The position numbers and the translations under genes are program-made. Under the pieces are notes generated by a model. That model did no database searches and was not told where the DNA came from. It worked only from the letters and a program-made list of their open reading frames with translations. Source: Hyphomonas sp. (GTDB taxonomy: Bacteria; Pseudomonadota; Alphaproteobacteria; Caulobacterales; Hyphomonadaceae). Taken from it: 64,000 nt of DNA. Shown here in pieces: positions 17,078-25,826 of the stretch (positions are counted from its first letter, which is position 1; each line of letters begins with the position of its first letter). Location of the stretch: positions 395,617 to 459,616 of the forward strand of contig PACZ01000024.1 in NCBI GenBank assembly GCA_002700305.1. The letters are read 5' to 3'.

Positions 17078-17427
17078 GATGATCCAGGCTCTGGTCGAAA
17101 CGTTCAAACCGATAATTTCATTGGAATCTTGAGGACAGTCCCGCCAACACCAAACAGGCTAACGCAATTTGCCCCCTCAGTTTGTCTGCAACTGGTCATT
17201 CCTGTTTCGCGTTTGACCAAATACCCGGCACAATAGCGGCGCACTTAAAGCCACTGCGTTGGCGAGTTTCGCCCCCGCTCCGGGAGCAATTGCGCGTGAA
17301 ACGATGTCAACCGCTTCAGGGACAAGCAATTCGGGGACGAAGCCGCCTCTCTTCCGCTGCCCGCCTTGACCGCTACCTGGACCGACTCAATGGTTGCCTC
17401 AGGGACCGCATTTGCATTGAGGGAATT
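17078..17427. other. Divergent intergenic region, ANTAR gene to oxidase gene
   Basis: 350 bases between divergent genes. The plus-strand frame of the oxidase is open back to 17182, but its residues there are of low-complexity shadow type and the signal peptide and GAGGGA site place the start at 17428. I see no distinct operator or RNA structure. Confidence 0.5.
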
Positions 17428-18573
17428 ATGAAACGTAGAGACTTTCTGGCGTCTGGCACCGGCCTTGGCCTGGCTGCCCTTGCTGGCTGCGCAACAAATA
17501 CTGCCGGTATTGCGACGGCCCCGGTAACGGGTGATGCGCTGGTACAGTCCATCGGGGCTCCGATGCGCCCCATCAAATCATCGATGAGCCGGGTGACCCG
17601 CACAATTGTCGGCCTGCGTCCGTTCCGAAAGCCTGGACCACGCCTGGAAGCCGTCACGGTCGGGTCCAAACATGTCGTGCACAATTATGGGCATGGCGGC
17701 GGGGGCGTCTCTCTTTCCTGGGGCGTGGCCGAACTGGCGGCCAATCTGACGAAAGAGGCACACAGCAACCGGGTTGCCGTGCTCGGGTCGGGCGCGGTCG
17801 GCTTGTCCACAGCCATCCTGCTGCAGCGCGCCGGAGTGGACGTAACGATCTACGCGAAGGACTTCCCGCCATACACAACCTCAAATGTGGCAGGTGCGAT
17901 GTGGCACCCGGTGACCCTGTTCGAAAGCGATCAGGTGTCACAGGAAACCCTTGCCATGCTCGATCTCGCCTCTCGGATCGCGTTCAACCGGTTCATCCGG
18001 TTCGCAAACGATCCGAAGTACGGCGTTTACTGGATCCGCCAATACTCGCTCAGTGAAAGGCCCATGAGCACCCTCCGGCCCTATGTCGGTGGGGACGCGC
18101 TTTATCCGGGACTGGTCCGCAACCGGCCCGGTGGCCCGTTCGGCTTTCCTTATTACGATGCCTATTACACGCTGATGATCGACCCGGACATTTATCTGCG
18201 CGCGCTGGTGAATGATTTTCTGGCCGCTGGCGGACGTATGAAAGAAATGGCGTTCGAGACCGAAGGGGATCTCGAAAAGCTGACGGAGACAAGCATCGTC
18301 AATTGTATGGGGCTCGGCGCGGGGAAGGTCTTTGGGGACGAAAGCATCATTCCTGCACGTGGACAGCTGAGCTTCCTGCTGCCTCAGAACGACATTGACT
18401 ATGGCTATGCCGGATCAGTGGATGACTATGGCCTGCTTTATTCCTTCCCCCGGAAGACCGGAATTCTCCTCGGCGGATCTGTTGACAAAGGCGACTGGAG
18501 CCTCGAGCCGCGCGCCGATGAAATCCGGCGTATGGTGGATGGCCATGCTTATCTCGCCTCCAAACTGACCTAG
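17428..18573 (+). CDS. Exported D-amino-acid-oxidase-like lipoprotein, circularly permuted
   Basis: 381-residue flavoprotein with Tat motif RRDFL (3-7) and lipobox LAGC (Cys21). In ordinary D-amino-acid oxidases the FAD Rossmann motif is N-terminal and the signature HNYGHGG...WG is near the C-terminus. Here the order is reversed: VGLRPFRKPGPRLE (61-74, containing R64, equivalent to the substrate-carboxylate Arg) and HNYGHGGGGVSLSWG (85-99) come first, followed by VAVLGSGAVGLSTAILLQ (116-133), then NCMGLGAGKVF and PARGQLSF, and the chain stops after GDWSLEP...MVDGHAYLASKLT, just where a normal enzyme would continue into GxRP. Expected activity is oxidative deamination of D-amino acids or glycine-like amines in the periplasm. 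GAGGGA (17419-17424) fixes the start. Confidence 0.88.
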   Translation: MKRRDFLASGTGLGLAALAGCATNTAGIATAPVTGDALVQSIGAPMRPIKSSMSRVTRTIVGLRPFRKPGPRLEAVTVGSKHVVHNYGHGGGGVSLSWGVAELAANLTKEAHSNRVAVLGSGAVGLSTAILLQRAGVDVTIYAKDFPPYTTSNVAGAMWHPVTLFESDQVSQETLAMLDLASRIAFNRFIRFANDPKYGVYWIRQYSLSERPMSTLRPYVGGDALYPGLVRNRPGGPFGFPYYDAYYTLMIDPDIYLRALVNDFLAAGGRMKEMAFETEGDLEKLTETSIVNCMGLGAGKVFGDESIIPARGQLSFLLPQNDIDYGYAGSVDDYGLLYSFPRKTGILLGGSVDKGDWSLEPRADEIRRMVDGHAYLASKLT

Positions 18574-18600
18574 CCCGAAGAGAAACTTTTCCAGACACGC

Positions 18601-18638
18601 AAGGTCGGACCTTCCCTCGAAGGTCCGGCCTTTCTTTT
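18601..18638 (+). terminator. Terminator after the oxidase gene
   Basis: AAGGTCGGACCTTC (18601-18614) pairs with GAAGGTCCGGCCTT (18619-18632), with one G-U pair, followed by TTCTTTTG. It separates the permuted oxidase from the next gene. Confidence 0.85.
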
Positions 18639-18831
18639 GTGCCTCAAGCGGCGCACTCGGGCGTTTTGACGTGACCGGTCAAAACTGTGGCGTCCGCCGT
18701 CAATACCCTCGGCGCCCCTCCGCATATCCAGAACTCAGCTCAAGTCTGAAGGGCAAGGACGCACCGGAACGGTGGCTGCCCCCCCTCACGAACGACGGCG
18801 GAAAACTCAAACGACTCTTGTGGAGGTCACC

Positions 18832-19641
18832 ATGTTTACTTCGCGTATTTCCCTGAAACTCCTTCTGGCGTCGGCCGGCCTTGCCAGCCTGCTGAGTGCC
18901 CAGCCGTCCGCCGATGCCGAAACGGCTCGCGCCGCGACGGCGAAAATGCCACCGGTGAATGATGGCCTGCCGATGCCGGGCTTCACCATCGATCCGGCCA
19001 CGACCGCAATCGTCATCACAGACCCGCAGAACGACTTCCTCTCGCCGGATGGCGTTACCTGGGGCGTGGTCGGCCAGAGTATCACCGAGAACGGCACCGT
19101 GGAAAATCTGGAAGCCCTGTTCAAAGTCGCCGGCGAAACCGGCATGCCGGTCTTCGTGTCACCGCACTTCTATTTCGAACATGACCACAAATGGGAATTC
19201 GAAGGCACGCTCGAAACACTGATGCACAGCATCGGCATGTTCGACCGCCCGCACGCGCTCACCCTGGAAGGCTTCGAAGGCTCCGGCGCTGACTGGCTGG
19301 ATCGCTACAAGCCTTACATCAACAACGGCAAGACGGTCGTCACCAGCCCGCACAAAGTCTACGGCCCGGAAACAAACGACCTCGTTCTCCAGCTGCGCAA
19401 GGCCGGCATTTCCAAGGTGATCCTGGGCGGGATGTCGTCGAACCTCTGCACGGAGTCCCACATGCGCGAGCTGATCGAGCAGGGCTTTGAAGTGATGGTG
19501 GTCACCGATGCGACGGCTGGTGCCATCACGCCGCTCTACAATGGCTACGACGCCTCTCTCACCAATTTCCGGATGATCGCCAGCGCGGTCAACAACACCG
19601 AAAACACGGTGAAGGCGATCAAGGCCGCCTACCGGAAATAG
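18832..19641 (+). CDS. Secreted isochorismatase-family cysteine hydrolase
   Basis: 269-residue hydrolase with a signal peptide (ISLKLLLASAGLASLLSAQPSADA), so it acts outside the cytoplasm, unlike the paralogue-type gene at 6404. The triad is Asp in AIVITDPQNDFLSPDG, Lys in VVTSPHKVYGPETNDL and Cys in GGMSSNLCTESHMREL. TGGAGG at 18821-18826 supports the ATG at 18832. It is followed by a terminator hairpin, so it is probably transcribed alone. Members cleave amides such as nicotinamide, N-carbamoyl compounds or isochorismate; the substrate here is unknown, but amide cleavage in the periplasm would fit the surrounding amino-acid and peptide functions. Confidence 0.88.
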   Translation: MFTSRISLKLLLASAGLASLLSAQPSADAETARAATAKMPPVNDGLPMPGFTIDPATTAIVITDPQNDFLSPDGVTWGVVGQSITENGTVENLEALFKVAGETGMPVFVSPHFYFEHDHKWEFEGTLETLMHSIGMFDRPHALTLEGFEGSGADWLDRYKPYINNGKTVVTSPHKVYGPETNDLVLQLRKAGISKVILGGMSSNLCTESHMRELIEQGFEVMVVTDATAGAITPLYNGYDASLTNFRMIASAVNNTENTVKAIKAAYRK

Positions 19642-19683
19642 GCTCCTCCCCATCCACGTCTCACCCCGCGTGGATGACCTGCA

Positions 19684-19732
19684 GCCCGGCTGGCGGCTTT
19701 TCCCTCTCTCTCCACCGCCAGCCGGGCCTTTC
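19684..19732 (+). terminator. Terminator after the secreted hydrolase gene
   Basis: GCCCGGCTGGCGG (19684-19696) and CCGCCAGCCGGGC (19715-19727) form a perfect 13-base stem with an 18-base pyrimidine-rich loop, followed by CTTTC. Confidence 0.75.
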
Positions 19733-19895
19733 ACCCCCTCGCATCCCATCCATTCGAAAACTCAGGGAGTACGACATGCCCGAGCAAGAACTTCTTCCTC
19801 CCCTGGAGCCCTCGCCCGGCCAGTTACGTGTCGCCTGTTCCCTGATCTTCCTAGTCCGTCTGGAGCTCGCTGTCCGAGAAGTTCCAGACACCCAA

Positions 19896-19928
19896 CTCCT
19901 GCCGGTTTCCTCACCTGACCGGCAGGAG
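19896..19928 (+). promoter_or_regulatory. Perfect hairpin in the YHS gene leader
   Basis: CTCCTGCCGGT and ACCGGCAGGAG, 11-base arms and an 11-base loop, 48 bases upstream of the start at 19977. There is no T-run, so it is more likely an mRNA-stability or translation-control element than a terminator. Confidence 0.4.
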
Positions 19929-19976
19929 CCCTCCCCCAAGAGCCTTTGGCTCCAACCTCCCGAAAAGGAAAATGAA

Positions 19977-20462
19977 ATGTCCCGTACACTCACACTCTCC
20001 GCCATGGTCGTGGCTGCCGCCTTTGCGACTGCCCTGCCCGCCGCTGCCGAAGACGAGTACAATGTCTCGACCGGCATTACGACGGCCGGCGCCCCACTGG
20101 GCCTCCACGGCGTCGATGCCGTTGCTCTGACAACGCTGAACGCTGTCGCCGAAGGCAACGCACAGTACACGGTTGTTGATGACGGTGTCGCTTACTATTT
20201 CGCATCGGAAGAGTCGGCGAAAAAGTTCAAGGCTAACCCGGCCATGTACGCCCCCCAGTATGGCGGCTTCTGCGCCTATGCCGTCGCCCTCGGGAAGAAA
20301 TTCGATGGCGACCCGCAATATGCGGACATTGTCGATGGCAAACTCTACCTGTTCGTCAACGCCGAGATCTTCGAAAAGTACAAGAAGGACTCCAAGCGCA
20401 TTCTCGCAAAAGCAGAGCGCACCTGGCCGCGCATCGAGCACAAGGCTGTGGGCGACCTTTAA
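19977..20462 (+). CDS. Periplasmic YHS-domain protein
   Basis: 161 residues from the ATG at 19977, chosen because AAAAGGAA precedes it and MSRTLTLSAMVVAAAFATALPAAAE is a signal peptide. The rest is one YHS-type domain: PLGLHGVDAVAL, AQYTVVDDGVAYYFASEESAKKFKANPAMYAPQYGGFCAYAVALGKKFDGDPQYADIVDGKLYLFVN. Related stand-alone exported YHS proteins are widespread; metal binding is suspected for the family but not proven. An alternative in-frame start at 19776 would give a longer protein without an N-terminal signal and is less likely. Confidence 0.85.
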   Translation: MSRTLTLSAMVVAAAFATALPAAAEDEYNVSTGITTAGAPLGLHGVDAVALTTLNAVAEGNAQYTVVDDGVAYYFASEESAKKFKANPAMYAPQYGGFCAYAVALGKKFDGDPQYADIVDGKLYLFVNAEIFEKYKKDSKRILAKAERTWPRIEHKAVGDL

Positions 20463-20534
20463 ACCGTAGACGCGGGCGGCTGAAGATATTCAGCCGCCCT
20501 GCTTTCCTGAACCCGAAAATACGAGACGATCGAT

Positions 20535-20996
20535 ATGAGACCGCCCACACCACCTTTCACGCATGAGACTGCAGTCGAAAAAGTACGCCTGGCTGAAGAT
20601 GGCTGGAACAGCCGCAATGCAGAAAAAGTGTCACTCGCCTACAGCGAAGACAGTGTCTGGCGGAACCGCGACCTGTTCATCACCGGCCGCGCCGAAATCG
20701 TCCGCTTCCTGACTGAAAAGTGGGAAAAGGAACAGGAATATCGGCTGGTCAAGGAATTGTTCGCCTTCACCGGCAACCGCATCGCTGTACGCTACGCCTA
20801 TGAATTCCACGATGCGAACGGGCAATGGTATCGTGCCTATGGCAACGAAAACTGGGAATTCGACGCGCAAGGCCTGATGAAAAGACGCTATGCCAGCATC
20901 AACGACTTGACGATTACAGAAGCCCAGCGCCTTTTTCACTGGCCCCAAGGCCGGCGCCCGGACGATCATCCTGCGCTCAGCGAACTAGGACTGTAA
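20535..20996 (+). CDS. DUF1348 (NTF2/SnoaL-like) protein
   Basis: 153-residue cytoplasmic protein of the DUF1348 family with an NTF2-like alpha+beta fold. Recognised from [88 protein letters not shown] and the end [13 protein letters not shown]. The function of the family is unknown. It ends 6 bases from the convergent ahpF stop with no terminator between them. Confidence 0.9.
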   Translation: MRPPTPPFTHETAVEKVRLAEDGWNSRNAEKVSLAYSEDSVWRNRDLFITGRAEIVRFLTEKWEKEQEYRLVKELFAFTGNRIAVRYAYEFHDANGQWYRAYGNENWEFDAQGLMKRRYASINDLTITEAQRLFHWPQGRRPDDHPALSELGL

Positions 20997-21002
20997 GCAG
21001 GA

Positions 21003-22586
21003 TCAGGCGTCTTCCAGAACCGGCGCCTCAGCTGGTGCCAGACGGATCAGGTAATCGAATGCGGAGAGGGCCGCCTTGGCCCCTTCGCCCATCGAAATGA
21101 CAATCTGCTTGTAGGGGGTCGTCGTGGCATCACCCGCCGCAAAGACGCCGGGAACAGATGTCTGGGCGCGCATATCGGTCACGATCTCTCCACGCTCGCT
21201 CAGTTCTACACTACCGCGCAACCATTCCGTGTTGGGCACAAGACCGATTTGAACGAAGATGCCCTCCAGGGCAACTTCGTGTGACTCGTCGGTGTTCCGG
21301 TTCTTGTAGATCAGGCCGTTCACCTTTGCCCCGTCACCAAGCACTTCGGTCGTCATCGCAGAGGTGATGATGGTGACATTCGGCAAGCTGCGCAGCTTGC
21401 TCTGCAACACAGCATCGGCGCGCAGTTGGGTGTCAAACTCGATCAGCGTGACATGCGCAACGAGACCGGCGAGGTCGATCGCAGCCTCGACTCCGGAATT
21501 ACCGCCGCCGATGACCGCAACGCGCTTGCCTTTGAACAGCGGGCCATCACAGTGCGGGCAATAGGCGACGCCCTTGTTGCGGTACTCTTCTTCCCCGGGC
21601 ACGCCCATCTGGCGCCAGCGGGCACCAGGCGCAAGGATCAGGCTGCGGGTCTTGAGGCTCGCACCATTCTCCAGGACGATTTCATGCAGGCCGCCTTCTT
21701 CTTTGGCCGGCACGAACTTCGCAGCAATCTGGAGGTTCATCACATCGATGTCGTATTCCTTGATGTGGGTTTCCATGGCTGAGGCAAGCTTGGGCCCTTC
21801 CGTATACGGCACAGAGATAAGGTTCTCGATGCCCATCGTATCCAGCACCTGCCCGCCCAGACGTTCTGCGGCGATGCCCGTGCGGATACCCTTGCGGGCC
21901 GCATAGATTGCGCCAGCTGCGCCAGCGGGTCCGCCGCCGACGACCAGAACATCAAACGGCTCTTTCTGCGAAATCTTTTGCGCCATTTTTTCCTGCGCGC
22001 CCGTATCGAGCTTCGCAAGGATCTGCTCGACCTCCATCCGGCCGGAGCCGAAGACTTCGCCGTTCAGATAAACGGTCGGCACAGCCATGACCTGGCGCGC
22101 ATCGACCTCATCCTTGAACAGGGCCCCATCAATCGCGGTGTGACGAATATTCGGGTTCAGGACGGCCATCATGTTCAGTGCCTGAACCACATCCGGGCAG
22201 TTCTGGCAGGACAGGGAGAAATAGGTTTCGAATTCGAACGTCCCTTCGAGCGATTTGATCTGCTCGATCACTTCCGGCGCCACCTTAGGCGGGTGGCCGC
22301 CAACCTGCAGAAGCGCCAGGACGAGCGAGGTAAATTCATGGCCGAGGGGAAGGCCGGCGAAACGCAGGCTGATGTCCGCTTCCGGCGTCGTGATGGCGAA
22401 GGACGGCGCGCGCGCATCGTCCTTGCGCGTCCAGCCGACCTTGTCGGACAGATCTGAAATTTCCTGCAGGAGTTCTTCGAGATCCCGGCTGCCCTTGCTG
22501 TCATCCAGGGCGGCCACGAGTTCCACCGGTCGCCGGATGTTTTCCATATAGGCTTTGAGCTGGGTCTTCAGATTTGCATCCAACAT
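21003..22586 (-). CDS. ahpF: Alkyl hydroperoxide reductase subunit F
   Basis: 527-residue flavoprotein disulfide reductase that passes electrons from NADH to AhpC. The N-terminal tandem thioredoxin-like domain carries LSCQNCPD; a thioredoxin-reductase-like part follows with the FAD motif [21 protein letters not shown], the redox disulfide [10 protein letters not shown], the NADH motif [19 protein letters not shown] and the C-terminal [16 protein letters not shown]. Length matches the family. It lies downstream of ahpC with a 118-base gap containing a hairpin, the usual arrangement that lets ahpC be expressed more strongly. Confidence 0.97.
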   Translation of the reverse strand: MLDANLKTQLKAYMENIRRPVELVAALDDSKGSRDLEELLQEISDLSDKVGWTRKDDARAPSFAITTPEADISLRFAGLPLGHEFTSLVLALLQVGGHPPKVAPEVIEQIKSLEGTFEFETYFSLSCQNCPDVVQALNMMAVLNPNIRHTAIDGALFKDEVDARQVMAVPTVYLNGEVFGSGRMEVEQILAKLDTGAQEKMAQKISQKEPFDVLVVGGGPAGAAGAIYAARKGIRTGIAAERLGGQVLDTMGIENLISVPYTEGPKLASAMETHIKEYDIDVMNLQIAAKFVPAKEEGGLHEIVLENGASLKTRSLILAPGARWRQMGVPGEEEYRNKGVAYCPHCDGPLFKGKRVAVIGGGNSGVEAAIDLAGLVAHVTLIEFDTQLRADAVLQSKLRSLPNVTIITSAMTTEVLGDGAKVNGLIYKNRNTDESHEVALEGIFVQIGLVPNTEWLRGSVELSERGEIVTDMRAQTSVPGVFAAGDATTTPYKQIVISMGEGAKAALSAFDYLIRLAPAEAPVLEDA

Positions 22587-22653
22587 GCGTCATCTCCTGC
22601 AAAGAGAGCGGCCGCGCTGACGGGCAGCGCGATATCCTGCGGGGAAAGGGAAA

Positions 22654-22685
22654 GCCGGCCGGCTGTGACGTGCACAGCCAGCCGG
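22654..22685 (-). promoter_or_regulatory. Hairpin in the ahpC-ahpF gap
   Basis: GGCTGT (22661-22666) pairs with ACAGCC (22674-22679), and the flanking CCGG sequences extend the fold. It lies directly after the ahpC stop and could attenuate transcription into ahpF or protect the ahpC message. Confidence 0.45.
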
Positions 22686-22704
22686 AGAACGGAAAGCGGT
22701 CAGC

Positions 22705-23268
22705 TTAGATCTTGCCGACGAGTTCCAGCGACGGGGCGAGGGTTTCAGACCCTTCTTCCCATTTCGCCGGGCAAACCTGGCCCGGGTTCTCGCGGACATA
22801 TTGTGCGGCTTTGACCTTGCGGACGAGTTCAGCCGCGTTACGGCCAACGCCTTCACAGGTCACTTCGATCACCTGGATCACACCGTCCGGGTCAACCACG
22901 AAGGTACCGCGGTCAGCGAGGCCCATGTCTTCGCGCATATTGTCGAAGTTGCGGGTGATGGCGCCGGTCGGGTCGCCGAGCATGTAGTATTCGATCTTGC
23001 CGATGGCCGGCGAGGTTTCGTGCCAGGCCTTGTGGCTGAAGTGGGTGTCGGTCGAAACAGCAAAGACTTCCACGCCCATGTTCTTCAGCGTCGCGTATTC
23101 GGACTGAAGGTCTTCAAGTTCGGTCGGGCAGACGAAGGTGAAGTCAGCCGGGTAGAAGAAGAAGATCGCCCATTTGCCTTTCACGTCGGCATCGCTCACC
23201 GACTCGAATTTGCCTTGCTTGAAGGCTTCGGCTTTGAAGGGCTTAATTTCGGTATTGATAAGGGACAT
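22705..23268 (-). CDS. ahpC: Alkyl hydroperoxide reductase subunit C (2-Cys peroxiredoxin)
   Basis: 187-residue peroxiredoxin reducing H2O2 and organic peroxides, recycled by AhpF. The peroxidatic Cys is in [10 protein letters not shown] and the resolving Cys in [13 protein letters not shown]. Start at 23268 ([13 protein letters not shown], the usual AhpC beginning) with GGAG nine bases upstream; an in-frame extension to 23475 is not family sequence. The promoter must lie in the 514-base upstream region. Peroxide made by the flavin oxidases nearby would be a natural substrate. Confidence 0.97.
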   Translation of the reverse strand: MSLINTEIKPFKAEAFKQGKFESVSDADVKGKWAIFFFYPADFTFVCPTELEDLQSEYATLKNMGVEVFAVSTDTHFSHKAWHETSPAIGKIEYYMLGDPTGAITRNFDNMREDMGLADRGTFVVDPDGVIQVIEVTCEGVGRNAAELVRKVKAAQYVRENPGQVCPAKWEEGSETLAPSLELVGKI

Positions 23269-23782
23269 TGTAGCTCCGTCTGTTGTTGCTTGCCGGGACA
23301 AATCCATAACCGTCCCATATGGCTTGCCAATAATATGTGGTGGGACATATCGCGCGCTTGTATCTGAATTATTGCGCGTCGCGTCCCGCGACTGACGTTT
23401 CCTTCGCCCTGTTCCTGTTTCTATAATCATTCTAAATTTGGAAACAAGGGTGGCTTCGCCTATGTCTGCAGCCAATCCACAAGCTGCTGCATTTTCTGGA
23501 TAAATTTGGTCCCGCAGCCTCTCTGATACGCACTATGAGAGTCGGTTTTCGTCGGCGGCAGGGCTGATCACGCCTCCGGCCCCACCCAAGAATCAGAATG
23601 CCGCCTCGACCCGGCTTCCGGGCTAAATCCCTTCCCCCGCGAACAGCTGAAACGACGACTCCGCATCTTCAGTCGAAGCTGACCGAATTTTGGTCCGATC
23701 TTCGGAATGCTCCGATTCGCCCCAGTTTTTTCTTTACGTTCGCCCCCAACCACCTACCACGGAAGGAAACGTGGAGGGTAAT
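23269..23782. other. Divergent intergenic region, ahpC to amine oxidase operon
   Basis: 514 bases with no convincing gene. It must hold the ahpC promoter (minus) and the amine oxidase operon promoter (plus). An AT-rich patch at 23417-23450 contains TGTTTC and GAAACA arms flanking TATAATCATTCTAAAT, which could be a regulator site, but I cannot match it to an OxyR or other consensus. Confidence 0.5.
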
Positions 23783-25357
23783 ATGGAGGGAGCGACCCGC
23801 CGATCTGCATTGGCGCTCATCGGCGCAACGGCTGGCAGCGCGGCATTATATGCCGCGATGAAGTCCATTCGGCACGTCCAGCCATCATCTTATAAAGGCC
23901 CCATCAAGCTCGATGGAGATCCGAAGGGCGCGAAAGTCCTTATTCTTGGCGCCGGTCTCGCGGGCATGGTCGCGGCACTGGAACTCCGGTCAGCTGGTTA
24001 TGACGTCGAGGTTCTGGAATACCGCGAAAAGGCCGGCGGCCGCTGCTGGTCGCTGAGGGGGGGCGACACCTATACAGAAATGGGCGGCGCCACCCAGAAG
24101 GTCACTTTCGACGGAGACAATTACATTAATCCCGGCCCCTGGCGGATTCCGTACGACCACCATGGCGTGCTGGATTACTGCCAGCGCCTGGGTGTCCAGC
24201 TGGAACCCTTCATCCAGCAGAACCATAACGCCTATCTCCACAACAGCAGGGCATTCGGCGGCAAGCCACAACGCTTCAAGCACATCGCCACAGACTATCG
24301 CGGCCAGACATCGGAATTGCTGGCCAAGGCCGTCAACCAAAACCGCCTCGATGATGTGCTCACGTCGGAAGACCGGGAAGCGCTGATTGAGTCTCTCCGG
24401 GCAACGGGGGCGCTTGATGACACCAATGCCTACAGGTCCGGCGAGCTGACCAGCCGGTTTCGCGGCTTTGGCAGACCACCGGGCGCGGGCATCGATGGAG
24501 CGCCCTCTGCTTCCGATCCGATCAGCTTGTCCGAAATCCTGCAATCAGGCATGTGGGAGTGGCTGGCCGACGCCGACCTCCTGGATCACCAGATGCCCAT
24601 GTTCCAGCCGGTCGGCGGCATGGACATGATCGCGCAGGCATTTGCCCGGGAAGTTGGCGACCTGATCCGCTTCAACTCCAAAGTCGTTTCATTGCAGCAA
24701 GACGATGTTGGCGTGAAGGTCGCCTACGAAGACACCCGAACCGGCGGCACGCTGACAACTCAAGCGGACTGGTGTGTGTGTACCGTACCATTCTCGATCC
24801 TTGGCCAGATGGATCACAATCTGTCACCGGAACTGACCGCGGCAGTGAACAATGTCTACTATCGCGGGTCCGCCAAATGGGGGCTCGAATTCAAACGCCG
24901 CTTCTGGGAGCAGGATGAACATATCTATGGCGGGATCAGCTATACCGATCTTCCCATTGAAATGATTTCCTACCCATCGACGGGCTTCTTCACAAAGGGT
25001 CCGGCCGTTCTTCTGGGGGGGTACACCTGGGATGACGCACAGGCATTTGAATTCAATGCCATGCAGCCTGAAGACCGGATCAAATGGGCGCTGGAATTCG
25101 GCTCCCACATTCACCCGCAATATCTCGAAGAGTATAAGACCGGTGTCAGCGTCGTCTGGCATAAGGTGCCATGGGTGCTGGGCTGCTTCGGGATATGGAG
25201 GGACAAGGAAACCCATTACGCGAATGCGGTGGAGATCGACAATCGCGTCGTCTGCGCGGGAGAACATGTCTCCTATCTCGGAGCCTGGATGGAAGGCGCG
25301 ATCGAATCTTCCCTCGACGCGATAGGCCGGCTGCATGACAAGGTGATCAACGGATGA
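23783..25357 (+). CDS. Exported flavin monoamine / L-amino-acid oxidase
   Basis: 524-residue FAD enzyme of the amine-oxidase family. ATG at 23783 with GGAGGG just upstream. The N-terminal TRRSALALIGATAGSAALYAAM is a Tat-type leader. FAD site KVLILGAGLAGMVAALELRSAGYDVEVLEYREKAGGRCW (from residue 51), then MGGATQ, a substrate-domain region, and the C-terminal VCAGEHVSYLGAWMEGAIESSLDAI. It should oxidise an amine or amino acid to an imine. The next gene, a cytochrome c, overlaps the stop by 4 bases and a lipoprotein RidA follows, so the electrons may go to the respiratory chain rather than only to O2. Substrate unknown. Confidence 0.92.
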   Translation: MEGATRRSALALIGATAGSAALYAAMKSIRHVQPSSYKGPIKLDGDPKGAKVLILGAGLAGMVAALELRSAGYDVEVLEYREKAGGRCWSLRGGDTYTEMGGATQKVTFDGDNYINPGPWRIPYDHHGVLDYCQRLGVQLEPFIQQNHNAYLHNSRAFGGKPQRFKHIATDYRGQTSELLAKAVNQNRLDDVLTSEDREALIESLRATGALDDTNAYRSGELTSRFRGFGRPPGAGIDGAPSASDPISLSEILQSGMWEWLADADLLDHQMPMFQPVGGMDMIAQAFAREVGDLIRFNSKVVSLQQDDVGVKVAYEDTRTGGTLTTQADWCVCTVPFSILGQMDHNLSPELTAAVNNVYYRGSAKWGLEFKRRFWEQDEHIYGGISYTDLPIEMISYPSTGFFTKGPAVLLGGYTWDDAQAFEFNAMQPEDRIKWALEFGSHIHPQYLEEYKTGVSVVWHKVPWVLGCFGIWRDKETHYANAVEIDNRVVCAGEHVSYLGAWMEGAIESSLDAIGRLHDKVING

Positions 25358-25806
25358 AACACCTGAACCGATCCCCCCGTATCTTTGTGTCCGCTTTTGC
25401 TTTTGTCGCCACAGCGCTCACCGTGCACGCCGATGACGGTATCCCTGAAGTCACAAGCTTCGAACCGACCCAACTCGAAAGGAAGATATTCGATGGCCCC
25501 GGCGTCACCGTGACGCGCGGTGAGGACATCTATTCGACTCTCTGCGCAGGCTGCCATATGCCAAAGGGTGAAGGCGCTGTCGGCGGGGGCATGTACCCGG
25601 CGCTCGCTGGAAATGAGAAGCTTGAATACCCCGATTATGCTGTCTTTATCGTCCTGAACGGGTACAAAGCCATGCCATCCTTTGCTCATACGCTTTCCGA
25701 TGAGCAGGTGGCCGCCGTTGTAAATTACCTGCAGTCCGGCCTCGGCGGGAACTCATACGAACCGGCCGCTAGAGTCGAACAGGCTAAGCTGAGCCGGCCA
25801 CAATAA
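25354..25806 (+). CDS. Periplasmic c-type cytochrome
   Basis: 150-residue class I cytochrome c with a signal peptide (about residues 1-26, ending VHA). One haem site, C64-A-G-C67-H68, and a likely axial Met in YKAMPSF (M107). The domain shape (GEDIYSTLCAGCHMPKGEGAVGGGMYPALAGN ... LSDEQVAAVVNYLQSGLGG) is that of the small cytochromes attached to periplasmic dehydrogenases. Translationally coupled (ATGA) to the amine oxidase gene, so it is the probable electron acceptor of that enzyme. About 17 residues follow the domain. Confidence 0.94.
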   Translation: MKHLNRSPRIFVSAFAFVATALTVHADDGIPEVTSFEPTQLERKIFDGPGVTVTRGEDIYSTLCAGCHMPKGEGAVGGGMYPALAGNEKLEYPDYAVFIVLNGYKAMPSFAHTLSDEQVAAVVNYLQSGLGGNSYEPAARVEQAKLSRPQ

Positions 25807-25826
25807 TCTGAATACGGAGTGATATC

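Larger units (their letters stand above)
19642..19976 (+). other. Intergenic region before the YHS gene
   Basis: 335 bases. Holds the terminator at 19684-19727. An ATG at 19776 preceded by CAGGGAG is in frame with the YHS protein and would add a 67-residue proline-rich leader. A perfect 11-base inverted repeat CTCCTGCCGGT (19896-19906) / ACCGGCAGGAG (19918-19928) lies just upstream of the likely start. Confidence 0.5.

Noticed and set aside
17182..17427. N-terminal extension of the permuted oxidase by 82 codons
   Set aside because: The Tat/lipoprotein signal must be N-terminal, and GAGGGA precedes the ATG at 17428.
22785..23391. Plus-strand frames across ahpC
   Set aside because: They are antisense to a textbook peroxiredoxin gene.
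23400..23460. OxyR binding site upstream of ahpC
   Set aside because: The AT-rich patch has weak symmetry but does not fit the ATAG-N7-CTAT spacing, and no oxyR gene is in the window.
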